Source: Bauldia litoralis (GTDB taxonomy: Bacteria; Pseudomonadota; Alphaproteobacteria; Rhizobiales; Kaistiaceae). From it: DNA of 64,000 bases. Shown piece by piece: positions 1 to 8,272 of this stretch. A program made the position numbers and the translations under genes. The first letter of the stretch is position 1. Every line of letters starts with the position of its first letter. The notes beneath the pieces were generated by a model. The model had not been told where the DNA came from. It worked only from the letters and a program-made list of their open reading frames with translations, and did no database searches. The DNA lies in assembly GCF_900104485.1 (NCBI RefSeq), contig NZ_FMXQ01000010.1, positions 124,001-188,000 on the forward strand, given 5' to 3'.

Positions 1-1
1 C

Positions 2-262
2 GCCATGGCGTTCTACAATCCCCGCTCCGCCGCCCGCCCGCATCAATTCGCACGGGCGCTGAATATCCTTCACGCCGCATGCGGACCCGATCGGCTGATT
101 ACCTTCGCGCACGCGGTGACGACGGCCGACGAGCACATCGAGACCGTGACACTGGCCGAGGCACGGCCGGAAATGGCCAATATGCGGACCGTCGTGCTGG
201 TCGGGAATTCCGCCACCCGCCGGGTCGGGCGTCACGTCTACACACCGAGGCGCGCAGATTGA
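2..262 (+). CDS. cobJ: Precorrin-3B C17-methyltransferase, C-terminal part
   Basis: This is the last 86 codons of a gene that begins before the window. The visible protein has the end of a tetrapyrrole methyltransferase: MAFYNPRSAARP is the strand that follows the SAM site in the CobJ/CbiH family, and TVVLVGNSATRR followed by a short tail closes the fold. The enzyme methylates C17 and contracts the ring of precorrin-3B in aerobic cobalamin synthesis. The following cobalamin genes on the same strand support the call. Its 3' end overlaps the 3' end of cobK on the other strand by 25 bp. Confidence 0.9.
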   Translation, partial: AMAFYNPRSAARPHQFARALNILHAACGPDRLITFAHAVTTADEHIETVTLAEARPEMANMRTVVLVGNSATRRVGRHVYTPRRAD

Positions 263-1002
263 TCGAGCCAGCGCATGACCTCATCGACGCTTTGTGCAGT
301 CCTGCGCTCCGCCAGGCCAGGCGGATCAATTTGCGGCCGGCCGATCATGATGACGGGCAGGCTGAGCGCGCGAGCGGCTTCAATTTTCGCCCTCGAACCT
401 TCGCCGCCTGCGTTTCTGGCGACGATGAGCGTGATGCGGTGATGGCGCAGCAGCGCGAGATCGCCCTCGACGGTGAAAGGACCGCGCGCCAGCACGATCT
501 CGGCATCTGGCAACGCCAGCGTGGTCGCCGGCGGATCAACGAGACGCAGCAGGTAAAAGTGCTGCAATCGAACGGCGAACGGCTGCAGATATTGCTTTCC
601 GATGGCAAGAAAAATCCGTGCTGGACGATCCGGCAGCGCCGCGGCCGCTTGTTCGACCGTCCCTACATGCTGCCAATTGTCACCCGGCCCCGCTACCCAT
701 GGTTCGCGCGAGAAAGCGATCAGCGGTGTACCGGTCCGTGCGCAGGCGTCGACCGCGTTCTTGCTGATCTGGCTGGCAAAGGGATGCGTCGCGTCGATCA
801 CATGGGTAATCCCTTCCTGCCTGAGATATTCGGCGAGGCCGTCAACGCCGCCGAAGCCGCCTGTCCGCGTCGGCATCGGTTGCGCGGTCGGCGCCGCAGT
901 GCGCCCCGCATAGGAAATGACCCCCGGCACGTCGGCGGCGGCAAGCGCGCGGCCGATCTGGCCCGCCTCCGTCGTGCCGCCCAGGACGAGGACAAGCATC
1001 AT
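238..1002 (-). CDS. cobK: Precorrin-6A reductase
   Basis: CobK reduces precorrin-6A to precorrin-6B with NADPH. The start was placed at the MMLVLVLGGTTEAGQ segment, because LGGTTEA is the N-terminal nucleotide-binding motif of the family. The preceding 39 open codons are antisense to cobL and look like a shadow. With this start the protein has 254 residues, the normal family length. DATHPFA and GKQYLQPF are also family-typical. The gene faces against the rest of the cluster: its start codon overlaps the cobL start head to head, and its end overlaps cobJ tail to tail. The start could be the next codon (ATG at 999). Confidence 0.93.
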   Translation of the reverse strand: MMLVLVLGGTTEAGQIGRALAAADVPGVISYAGRTAAPTAQPMPTRTGGFGGVDGLAEYLRQEGITHVIDATHPFASQISKNAVDACARTGTPLIAFSREPWVAGPGDNWQHVGTVEQAAAALPDRPARIFLAIGKQYLQPFAVRLQHFYLLRLVDPPATTLALPDAEIVLARGPFTVEGDLALLRHHRITLIVARNAGGEGSRAKIEAARALSLPVIMIGRPQIDPPGLAERRTAQSVDEVMRWLDQSARLGV

Positions 1003-2206
1003 GTCTGACTCCCCTGCCGGTTCGGCGACCAGGCCCTGGATCCGGATCATCGGGATCGGTGAGGATGGCCTTACGGGCTTGTCCCAATCAAGTCGAGACG
1101 CGCTGGCGCAGGCGGACATCGTGTTTGGAGGACCGCGTCACCTCAAGCTTGCCGGGATCGGTGCCGGCGGCCGCCCGTGGCCCGTTCCGTTTTCAGTTGA
1201 CCCGGTGCTTGAATGCCGGGGCCGGCAAGTGGCTGTTCTGGTGTCGGGAGATCCGTTCTGGCATGGCGCGGGGGGCAGCCTGGCGGCGCGCCTTTCTCCC
1301 GGTGAATGGATCGCATTTCCGGCGCCATCGAGCTTCTCGCTGGCAGCTGCAAGATTAGGCTGGCGCTTGGAGGAGGTGAGTTGCCTTGGCCTTCACGCCG
1401 CCCCGTTCGAGACATTGCTTCCGCATCTGACGCGCGCGCGGAGGGCGATCTGCCTTCTACGGGATGGCGCGGCCGCGGGCGATCTGGCCAGGTGGCTGAC
1501 GCACAAGGGTTTCGGTGCATCATCGTTGAGCGTGATGGAGGCGCTCGGCGGTCCTTCGGAGCGCATCCGCACGACGCCGGCCGCAAGCTTTGATCTTGCC
1601 GACGTCGCCGCGCCGGTCGCGATGGCGATCGTGGCGGCGGGAGCCGCCGGATTGCCTCGAACGCCAGGATTGCCGGACGAAGTCTTCGTCCACGATGGTC
1701 AGATTACCAAGAGTCCGATCCGCGCCCTGACATTATCCGCGCTGGCACCGCGGCCCGGGGAAACATTGTGGGATATTGGCGCGGGATCGGGGTCGATATC
1801 CGTGGAATGGTGCCTTGCCGGTGGCAATGCGTTTGCAATCGAAGCGCGCGCCGATCGCGCCGAGAATATTCGTAGCAACGCGGCCGCATTCGGCGTGGCT
1901 CATCGCTTGACGGTCGTGACGCAAGAGGCGCCGGCGGCGCTGGAGAAGCTGCCATCCCCGGATGCAGTCTTCGTCGGCGGTGGAGGCGGTCAGTCCTTGA
2001 TCGACACGCTCTGGTCGACGATCCCCGCGGGATCGCGGCTGGTCGTCAATGCCGTGACGCTGGAAACGGAAGCGCTCCTGCTGCTCGAGCAGAAAAGGCG
2101 TGGCGGCGATCTCCTGCGGATCGAGCTTTCGCGGGAAACGCCGCTTGGAAAGATGCGCAGCTGGGTCCCCTCCCGACCCGTGGTGCAATGGAATGTGGTA
2201 CGATGA
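1001..2206 (+). CDS. cobL: Precorrin-6Y C5,15-methyltransferase (decarboxylating)
   Basis: CobL methylates C5 and C15 of precorrin-6B and decarboxylates the acetate side chain at C12, giving precorrin-8. The 401-residue protein is the full two-domain form. An N-terminal CbiE-like tetrapyrrole methylase carries VSGDPFWHG at about 82-90, and a C-terminal CbiT-like Rossmann methyltransferase carries DIGAGSGS at 258-265. The chosen ATG gives MSDSPAGSATRPWIRIIGIG. The upstream in-frame codons lie inside cobK and were rejected. The end overlaps cobE by ATGA, suggesting translational coupling. Confidence 0.95.
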   Translation: MSDSPAGSATRPWIRIIGIGEDGLTGLSQSSRDALAQADIVFGGPRHLKLAGIGAGGRPWPVPFSVDPVLECRGRQVAVLVSGDPFWHGAGGSLAARLSPGEWIAFPAPSSFSLAAARLGWRLEEVSCLGLHAAPFETLLPHLTRARRAICLLRDGAAAGDLARWLTHKGFGASSLSVMEALGGPSERIRTTPAASFDLADVAAPVAMAIVAAGAAGLPRTPGLPDEVFVHDGQITKSPIRALTLSALAPRPGETLWDIGAGSGSISVEWCLAGGNAFAIEARADRAENIRSNAAAFGVAHRLTVVTQEAPAALEKLPSPDAVFVGGGGGQSLIDTLWSTIPAGSRLVVNAVTLETEALLLLEQKRRGGDLLRIELSRETPLGKMRSWVPSRPVVQWNVVR

Positions 2207-2571
2207 GGATCGCCGGCGTGGGGTTCCGCGAAGCGGCAGGGATTGAGTCGCTGCGTGGCGCATTGATGGCCGCCGGCGGCACCGATGGCATCGTCGCCCT
2301 GGCAACGGCGGCCAAAAAGGCCCAGGCCGAGGCGCTGGTTGCCTTGGCGGCCGAACTGCGTTTGCCGATCTGGGCGATCGACCCCGCCGCACTGGCCACC
2401 GTTACAACGCGGACCTGGTCGGATCGGGTGGCTTCGCGTTTCGGAACAGGCAGTCTTGCCGAAGCAGCTGCGCTGGCAGCCGCCGGGCCTGCGGCCCGGC
2501 TGGTCGCGCCGCGCGCGGTATCGGCCGACGGCATGGCAACGGCGGCGATTGCAGAAGGGGTAGATCGATGA
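2203..2571 (+). CDS. cobE: Cobalamin biosynthesis protein CobE (CbiG C-terminal-like)
   Basis: This small protein of 122 residues matches the C-terminal domain of CbiG, which in aerobic alphaproteobacterial clusters stands alone as CobE. It begins [13 protein letters not shown], then has the [13 protein letters not shown] helix and the [18 protein letters not shown] segment typical of the family. The start at 2203 makes an ATGA overlap with cobL, and the end makes an ATGA overlap with cobM. Five codons further upstream are open but would lie deeper in cobL. Its exact role is not settled; its genes are found with cobL and cobM. Confidence 0.88.
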   Translation: MRIAGVGFREAAGIESLRGALMAAGGTDGIVALATAAKKAQAEALVALAAELRLPIWAIDPAALATVTTRTWSDRVASRFGTGSLAEAAALAAAGPAARLVAPRAVSADGMATAAIAEGVDR

Positions 2572-3350
2572 CGGTGCATTTTATCGGGGCCGGACCGGGA
2601 GCCCCTGACCTGATCACCATCCGCGGGCGCGACCTGATCGCATCGTCGCCGGTATGTCTGTTTGCCGGTTCGCTGGTGCCGAAGGCCTTGCTTGGCCACT
2701 GCCCGGCCGGCGCCAGGGTCATCGATACGGCGCCGATGTCGCTGGACATGATCATCGCGGAAATCGCCGCGGCCCACGCGGCGGGGCAGGATGTCGCGCG
2801 GCTGCATTCTGGCGATCTTTCCGTCTGGTCCGCAATGGGCGAGCAGTTGCGTCGGTTGCGGGCACTTGGCATTCCATATGACGTTACGCCCGGCGTCCCG
2901 TCCTTTGCCGCCGCGGCGGCCGCTTTGGGCGCGGAACTTACCCTGCCTGGCGTCGTGCAGTCGGTGGTGCTGACGCGCACCTCGGGCCGGGCATCCGCCA
3001 TGCCGGAGGGTGAAAGCCTCGCTGCTTTTGCCGCGACAGGCGCGACGCTGGCGATCCATCTGTCCGTGCATGTGCTCGATCGGGTCGTTCTGGAACTGAC
3101 CCCGCACTACGGCGCAGACTGCCCTGTGGCCGTCGTCTGGCGCGCGAGTTGGCCTGATGAGAGAGTTGTCGTTGCTACGCTCGGGACACTTGATGCCGCC
3201 GTTGCAGGCGAGATGGAGCGCACGGCGCTGATCCTCGTCGGCCGCGCAATCGGCGCGCAGGAGTTCGACGAGAGCCGCCTGTACGCGCATGACTACGATC
3301 GCCGCTTTCGTCCCGTTGGCGTCGATCCCCGCTTTCGGGAGGGCGCTTGA
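2568..3350 (+). CDS. cobM: Precorrin-4 C11-methyltransferase
   Basis: CobM transfers a methyl group from SAM to C11 of precorrin-4, giving precorrin-5. The 260-residue protein opens with [17 protein letters not shown], the GAGPG loop of tetrapyrrole methylases. HSGDLSVW and [17 protein letters not shown] follow, as expected for CobM/CbiF. It overlaps cobE upstream by ATGA. Downstream, its TGA stop overlaps the TTG start of cobB (TTGA), so the block is almost certainly translated as one coupled mRNA. Confidence 0.95.
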   Translation: MTVHFIGAGPGAPDLITIRGRDLIASSPVCLFAGSLVPKALLGHCPAGARVIDTAPMSLDMIIAEIAAAHAAGQDVARLHSGDLSVWSAMGEQLRRLRALGIPYDVTPGVPSFAAAAAALGAELTLPGVVQSVVLTRTSGRASAMPEGESLAAFAATGATLAIHLSVHVLDRVVLELTPHYGADCPVAVVWRASWPDERVVVATLGTLDAAVAGEMERTALILVGRAIGAQEFDESRLYAHDYDRRFRPVGVDPRFREGA

Positions 3351-4675
3351 CCCCTCCCGGCCTCGTCATTTCCGCGCCTGCCTCGGGTACCGGCAAGACC
3401 ACCTTGACGATGGGCTTGCTCGCTGCCTTTCGCGCGCAAGGTCTGGTGGTGCAGCCCTTCAAGTGCGGGCCGGATTATATCGATCCTGCATTTCACACCG
3501 CAGCGTCAGGGCGCTCTTCGCTGAACCTTGATAGTTGGGCGATGCAGCCAGCACAGATCGCGGCCCTGATACAGGCAGCGGATGGCGCCGATCTGGTGTT
3601 GGCAGAGGGATCGGTGGGCCTGTTCGACGGCGCCGCGATGCGCGGCGAGGCCGGAACCGGTGCCAGCGCAGATATTGCAGCGCTTGCGGGCTGGCCGGTG
3701 GTGCTGGTGCTCGACATTTCGGGACAGGCGCAATCGGCGGCCGCCGTGGCGCTTGGCTTTGCAACGCTGCGGAAGGATGTCGCCCTCGCCGGCGTCGTCC
3801 TCAATCGCGTCGCCAGCGCCCGGCACGAGGCACTCGCGCGGGCGGGCCTTGATGCCGCGGGTATCCGGGTGCTCGGTGCGCTGCCTCGGCGGCCCTCGGT
3901 TGCCTTGCCGGAACGTCACCTCGGCCTGGTGCAGGCAGAGGAGCAACCGCGTCTCGCCCAGATTCTGGCCGAGATGGCCGATTTCGTCACAGAGCATATC
4001 GATCTGCCGGCGCTGCGCGCGATCGCGATACGGGCGCAGACGGCCGATGCCGTGTCACTCCGGAATAGTCCACCGCCAGGAGGCCGGGTGGCGCTCGCTC
4101 GCGATGCGGCCTTTTCCTTTGTCTATCCGCATATGCTGGCTGAATGGCGCGCGGCCGGCGCGGAAATCCTGCCGTTTTCTCCGATGGCCGATGAGGCACC
4201 CGACGCATCGGCCGATGTCTGCTGGCTTCCAGGCGGATATCCGGAACTCCATGCCGGACAACTGGCGACCGCTGCCCGATTCCGCTCGGGCCTTCGCAGC
4301 TTTGCCGAGACGCGACCCGTGCATGGCGAATGCGGTGGCTACATGGTGATGGGCGAGTGCCTGGTGGACGCTGCGGGCGTAGAACACGAGATGGTTGGAC
4401 TATTCAAACTTGCCACGTCGTTCGAGAAGCGGCGCTTGCATCTCGGCTATAGACTTGTGCGCTTGAACACCTCGATTCCCGGTCACGACGCCGGCGCTCG
4501 GTTGCGAGGGCATGAGTTCCACTACGCCACTGTCCTCGAACAGGACGACGCCCCGCTCGCGCAAGTGGAAAACGCCGCCGGCAACTCCGTACCGGAAACG
4601 GGATCGTGCAGAATTCTTGACGGTGGCGGGCGAGCGACCGGTTCATTCTTTCATCTGATTGCGGAGGCCGGATGA
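3347..4675 (+). CDS. cobB: Cobyrinate / hydrogenobyrinate a,c-diamide synthase
   Basis: CobB amidates the a and c side chains of (hydrogeno)byrinate using glutamine and ATP. The protein has 442 residues, as usual for CobB/CbiA. The N-terminal dethiobiotin-synthetase-like ATPase has the P-loop PASGTGKTT at 11-19. The C-terminal class I glutamine amidotransferase has GECGGYM with the nucleophile Cys329, and a HEFHY segment. The start codon is TTG, overlapping the cobM stop as TTGA; no ATG lies near the start of the P-loop domain. The end overlaps cobA by ATGA. Confidence 0.94.
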   Translation: MTPPGLVISAPASGTGKTTLTMGLLAAFRAQGLVVQPFKCGPDYIDPAFHTAASGRSSLNLDSWAMQPAQIAALIQAADGADLVLAEGSVGLFDGAAMRGEAGTGASADIAALAGWPVVLVLDISGQAQSAAAVALGFATLRKDVALAGVVLNRVASARHEALARAGLDAAGIRVLGALPRRPSVALPERHLGLVQAEEQPRLAQILAEMADFVTEHIDLPALRAIAIRAQTADAVSLRNSPPPGGRVALARDAAFSFVYPHMLAEWRAAGAEILPFSPMADEAPDASADVCWLPGGYPELHAGQLATAARFRSGLRSFAETRPVHGECGGYMVMGECLVDAAGVEHEMVGLFKLATSFEKRRLHLGYRLVRLNTSIPGHDAGARLRGHEFHYATVLEQDDAPLAQVENAAGNSVPETGSCRILDGGGRATGSFFHLIAEAG

Positions 4676-5397
4676 CGGGCTTTGTATCCTTTGTCTCGTC
4701 CGGGCCCGGAGATCCGGAGCTTCTGACGCTGAAAGCGGTGGCGAGGCTTCAGGTCGCTGACGCGGTCCTGTTCGACGATCTGTCGTCAGGTCCGATCCTT
4801 GCGCATGTGCGGGCCGGCGCCGATCTCGTCAGCGTGGGCAAGAGGGCCGGCCGTGTGTCGCCGAGACAAGCCGAGGTGAGCCGGCTGTTGGTCGACTATG
4901 CGACAACGCACGCGCGGGTGGTCCGGTTGAAGTCCGGTGACAGTGGGTTATTCGGCCGCCTGGAAGAAGAAATCGAAGCGCTGTCGGTTGCCGGCATCGG
5001 CTACGAGATTATTCCCGGCGTCACATCCGCCTGCGCCGCGGCGGCGGCGGCCGGCATTCCGCTGACGCGACGGGAGCTTGCGCGGCGGGTGCAATTCGTC
5101 ACCGGCCATGGCGCAACGGGTGCGCTTCCCGACGGATTGAACTTCGCCGCTCTGGCCGACCCGTCGGCGACAACGGTGGTCTACATGGCAAGACGCACGT
5201 TTCCCGAACTGGCGCAGCGATTGATCGCTGCGGGTTTGCCCGGGACGACGCCAGCGCTTCTTGCCGAATCTGTCAGCCATCCCGACCAACGCCTGACGCG
5301 ATCGACCGTCGCCGAACTGGCGGCACGAATCGCGACTGAGGCGAGCAACGCCCCTGCCGTGATCCTGTATGGTGCACTGACCGCCGACCGCTCTTGA
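4672..5397 (+). CDS. cobA: Uroporphyrinogen-III C-methyltransferase
   Basis: This SAM-dependent enzyme methylates uroporphyrinogen III at C2 and C7 to make precorrin-2, the branch point into corrin and siroheme. The 241-residue protein shows SSGPGDPELLTLKA near the N-terminus, LFDDLSSGPIL, VRLKSGDSGLFGR, and IIPGVTSACAAAAAAGIPLT. It is the short, methylase-only form without the CysG oxidase/ferrochelatase domain. It is the last gene of the ATGA-coupled block cobL-E-M-B-A, and a structured leader with a terminator follows before cobF. Confidence 0.93.
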   Translation: MTGFVSFVSSGPGDPELLTLKAVARLQVADAVLFDDLSSGPILAHVRAGADLVSVGKRAGRVSPRQAEVSRLLVDYATTHARVVRLKSGDSGLFGRLEEEIEALSVAGIGYEIIPGVTSACAAAAAAGIPLTRRELARRVQFVTGHGATGALPDGLNFAALADPSATTVVYMARRTFPELAQRLIAAGLPGTTPALLAESVSHPDQRLTRSTVAELAARIATEASNAPAVILYGALTADRS

Positions 5398-5531
5398 CTT
5401 GGTGTGGGGCCGGTGACACCCGTAGGTCAGCAATCGTGCTCGCGGGTAATATACCCTTCGGTCGCCAGCTTCGGCCCCGCTCGCATGGCGGTCGCCCGGG
5501 ACATGCGGCCTGATCGCATCGGAGAAACTGG

Positions 5532-5562
5532 CGCGGCCACGATTTAGGCCGCGTTTTCGTTT
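5532..5562 (+). terminator. Intrinsic terminator between cobA and cobF
   Basis: A perfect 7-bp stem (CGCGGCC at 5532-5538 with GGCCGCG at 5547-5553) closes an 8-base loop and is followed by TTTTCGTTT. It ends one base before the GGAGG ribosome-binding site of cobF. It can end the cob transcript, or act as an attenuator for cobF if transcription starts in the 173-bp gap. Confidence 0.8.
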
Positions 5563-5570
5563 GGAGGCAG

Positions 5571-6323
5571 ATGATCGAGCTTCTTCTGGTGGGCATCGGC
5601 ACCGGCAATCCCGAACATCTGACGCTGCAGGCGATCCGGGGGCTCAATTCCGCCGATCTGGTTCTGATCCCGCGCAAGGGGTCGGACAAAGCCGACTTGG
5701 CCGATCTCCGCCGCTCGATCTGTGCCGAAGTGGTCACGAACTCCGCCACGAGGGTCGTGGAATTCGACTTGCCACGGCGCGATCGGACGGTCGCCGATTA
5801 TCGTCGCGGCGTCGATGACTGGCACGACGCCATTGCCAAGGTCTGGTCCGATACCATTCGATCCGAACTCCCCGACGGTGGGTCGGTGGCGTTTCTTGTC
5901 TGGGGTGATCCGACGCTCTACGACAGCACGCTGCGCATTGCCTCGCGTCTGGAACCTGCCCCGCGAGTCCGGGTGATTCCAGGCATTACTTCGATCCACG
6001 CTCTCGCCGCATCCCATGCGATTCCGCTTACCGATATCGGCGCGCCATTTCTCGTGACGACGGGAAGGCTGCTGCGCGATGCCGGCTGGCCGGCGGGCGT
6101 CGACACGCTGGTCGTGATGCTCGATGGAGATTGCGCATTCCAACATCTCGATCCGGCAGGCGTTGTGATCTGGTGGGGTGCCTATGTCGGAATGGCGGAG
6201 GAGATCACTCTGTCCGGTCCCCTCGCTGAATCAGCTCCGAGAATCATCCAGGCCCGAGCTGAAGCGCGAGAAGCGATGGGCTGGATCATGGATGTTTATG
6301 TGCTGAGGCGCACTGGCGGCTGA
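5571..6323 (+). CDS. cobF: Precorrin-6A synthase (deacetylating)
   Basis: CobF methylates C1 of precorrin-5 and releases the acetyl group, a step specific to the aerobic pathway. The 250-residue protein starts MIELLLVGIGTGNPEHLTLQ, then has LIPRKGSDKADLADLRR, FLVWGDPTLYDSTLR and RVIPGITSIHALAA, all typical of CobF. A strong GGAGG lies 3 bases before the ATG. The gene is separated from cobA by 173 bp and a terminator, so it may have its own promoter or read-through control. A hairpin that may end its transcript follows at 6364-6404. Confidence 0.94.
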   Translation: MIELLLVGIGTGNPEHLTLQAIRGLNSADLVLIPRKGSDKADLADLRRSICAEVVTNSATRVVEFDLPRRDRTVADYRRGVDDWHDAIAKVWSDTIRSELPDGGSVAFLVWGDPTLYDSTLRIASRLEPAPRVRVIPGITSIHALAASHAIPLTDIGAPFLVTTGRLLRDAGWPAGVDTLVVMLDGDCAFQHLDPAGVVIWWGAYVGMAEEITLSGPLAESAPRIIQARAEAREAMGWIMDVYVLRRTGG

Positions 6324-6363
6324 GCACGTCCAACGATGGAAGACCGACTCGATGCGTTGTCTT

Positions 6364-6404
6364 GGTCGATGCCGACCACGACGGAGCGGCATCGGCCTAT
6401 TTGT
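6364..6404 (+). terminator. Possible terminator after cobF
   Basis: GGTCGATGCCG at 6364-6374 pairs with CGGCATCGGCC at 6387-6397, an 11-bp stem with one G-T pair and a 12-base loop. A weak T-rich tail, TATTTGT, follows. It lies in the 161-bp gap between cobF and a convergent dehydrogenase gene and could end cobF transcription. The loose tail makes this tentative. Nothing else was recognised in the gap. Confidence 0.45.
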
Positions 6405-6484
6405 CTCGATCGGAGTTATTGCAACTCAGCGCTTGCCACGAAACGCATCGAACCGCTGCCTGCCGTGACGAGGGCCGCAGTCGG

Positions 6485-7234
6485 CTACAGGGCCGACATA
6501 CCGCCGTCGACGAAGTAGTTGCCAGCAGCGACGAAGCCGGCTTCGTCGGACGCCAGGAAGACAAACATCGGCGCCACTTCCTCCGGCTCGGCACGACGGC
6601 CAAGCGGGGTGAAATCCATCAGCATCTGCGCCTCTTCCGGTGTCACCGTGCGTGACATCGGCGTGTCGATGTAGCCGGGCAGCACGCAGTTCACGCGTAT
6701 GTTGTTCGGCGCGTAGGTGACGGCAGCGTTCTTCGACAGCATCACCGCCGCCCCCTTGGCGGTCTGGTAGGCGACGTTGTTCTTGATGCCGGTCCACCCC
6801 CAGACCGAAGCGACATTGACGATGGCGCCGCCACCCATCTCCATCATCCCGGGGATCACCGTCTTCATGCCGAGGAACATGCCGACCGTGTTGACCTCGA
6901 AGTTCGCCCGCATCGCGTCAAGGCTTTCCTCGTGCACCGGCTTGCCGCTGGAACCGATGCCGGCATTATTGATCAGTACATTCGGTTGCCCGAACGTCTC
7001 GACACAGGCCCCCAGGGCGTCGGCCCAGGCCTCTTCGCTGCGCACGTCCAGTGTCCGGAACACTAGTGACCCAGCGTTGTCGGCGACCGCTGCCTGCAGC
7101 ATATCTCCCGGGTCCTTGATATCGGCGGCAACCACCTTCGCACCCTCTGCCACGAAGAGCCGCACCGTCGCCGAGCCGATGCCGGTCGAAGCACCGGTGA
7201 TGATCGCGATCTTGCCGTCCAGCCGTCCTGTCAT
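6485..7234 (-). CDS. SDR-family NAD(P)-dependent oxidoreductase
   Basis: A classical short-chain dehydrogenase of 249 residues. It has the cofactor motif TGASTGIG at 13-20, NNAG at 89-92, and the catalytic set Ser143, Tyr156 and Lys160 (YQTAK). Asp38 in VVAADIK favours NAD(H) over NADP(H). It ends in the usual GxxxxVDGG segment. AAAGGG precedes the ATG at a good distance. It lies 63 bp downstream of an ABC permease on the same strand and probably oxidises the imported sugar or a derivative. The substrate cannot be told from sequence. Confidence 0.85.
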   Translation of the reverse strand: MTGRLDGKIAIITGASTGIGSATVRLFVAEGAKVVAADIKDPGDMLQAAVADNAGSLVFRTLDVRSEEAWADALGACVETFGQPNVLINNAGIGSSGKPVHEESLDAMRANFEVNTVGMFLGMKTVIPGMMEMGGGAIVNVASVWGWTGIKNNVAYQTAKGAAVMLSKNAAVTYAPNNIRVNCVLPGYIDTPMSRTVTPEEAQMLMDFTPLGRRAEPEEVAPMFVFLASDEAGFVAAGNYFVDGGMSAL

Positions 7235-7297
7235 GCCTTTACCCTTTGTTTCATCGGGGTTTGCGGGAGGTCGCCACTGCGGGCGATCCCTTCGCCC

Positions 7298-8272
7298 CTA
7301 CTTCCTGTTGACCGAAACCGCCCCGATGATGATCAGCCCCTTGACCACCTCCTGGATACTCGTCGACAGGCCCATGACGATGAGGCCGAAGCCGAGAATA
7401 CCGATGAAGATGGCGCCGACGACAGAGCCGAGAATGAAGCCGCGTCCACCGAACAGGCTGGTTCCGCCAATGATGACCGCGGCGATGACATCAAGTTCGA
7501 GGCCCTGACCGAGGATCGGATTCCCGGCGGCGCTGCGCGCGGACAGGACCAGCCCGGCCATAGACGCCGTCACCCCGCACAACGCGAAGGCGATGATCCG
7601 GATGAGGTCCGTGTTGATTCCGGAGAAACGCGCAGCGATCGTGTTGCCGCCGGTGGCCAGCGCCCGCTTGCCGAACACCGTCATGTGCAGCAGGTAGAAA
7701 CCGGCGACGACCGTGACCAGCGTCCACCATATCGGCGCCGGGATGCCGAGCATGGTTCCGCCGGCGAGAACCTCGACATACTCGCGATCGACGATCGGCA
7801 CCGGCATCGACCCGGTGAAACTCAGCGCGAGGCCGCGCAGGACGCTCAGCATGCCGAGGGTGACAAGGAAGGACGGGATCCGGAGCTTGGTGACGATGAT
7901 GCCGTTGATGGCGCCGACGCCAGCCCCGAGGAGCAGCACGAGCGGCGAGGCAATCCAGCCGGGGACGTCGTTGTAGAGAAGCATCGCAACGACCATCGCG
8001 GCGAAGCTGACATGCGATCCGACCGACAGATCGATCTCTCCGCAAACGATGACGAAGGTCATCCCCACCGCCATGATGGTCACCACCGCGGTGATCCGCC
8101 CCACCGCGCCGGCAGTGCCCCAGGTCGCGAAATTCGGGGCGAAGATCACGAAGAAGCCGATGATGATGATGAAGATGATGTAGGTGACGTGCGGCCCCGG
8201 GCTGAGCAGCCGCCCGAGCAGCGCACTTCCGGGGTTCGGTTGACTAACCGTGCTCTGCGTCGCGTTGGACAT
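7298..8272 (-). CDS. CUT2-type sugar ABC transporter permease
   Basis: A 324-residue integral membrane protein of the RbsC/XylH/AraH group with about eight to ten hydrophobic segments. Family motifs include GEIDLSVGSHVSF, NGIIVTKLRIPSFLVTLG and GGTSLFGGRGFILGSVVGA. Only one permease gene is present in this cassette, so it probably forms a homodimer. Its ATG overlaps the ATPase stop by one base (TGATG), indicating coupling. Confidence 0.92.
   Translation of the reverse strand: MSNATQSTVSQPNPGSALLGRLLSPGPHVTYIIFIIIIGFFVIFAPNFATWGTAGAVGRITAVVTIMAVGMTFVIVCGEIDLSVGSHVSFAAMVVAMLLYNDVPGWIASPLVLLLGAGVGAINGIIVTKLRIPSFLVTLGMLSVLRGLALSFTGSMPVPIVDREYVEVLAGGTMLGIPAPIWWTLVTVVAGFYLLHMTVFGKRALATGGNTIAARFSGINTDLIRIIAFALCGVTASMAGLVLSARSAAGNPILGQGLELDVIAAVIIGGTSLFGGRGFILGSVVGAIFIGILGFGLIVMGLSTSIQEVVKGLIIIGAVSVNRK

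Noticed and set aside
5398-5570. A cobalamin riboswitch before cobF
   Set aside because: The gap has hairpins and a terminator but none of the conserved cobalamin-riboswitch boxes that I could recognise.
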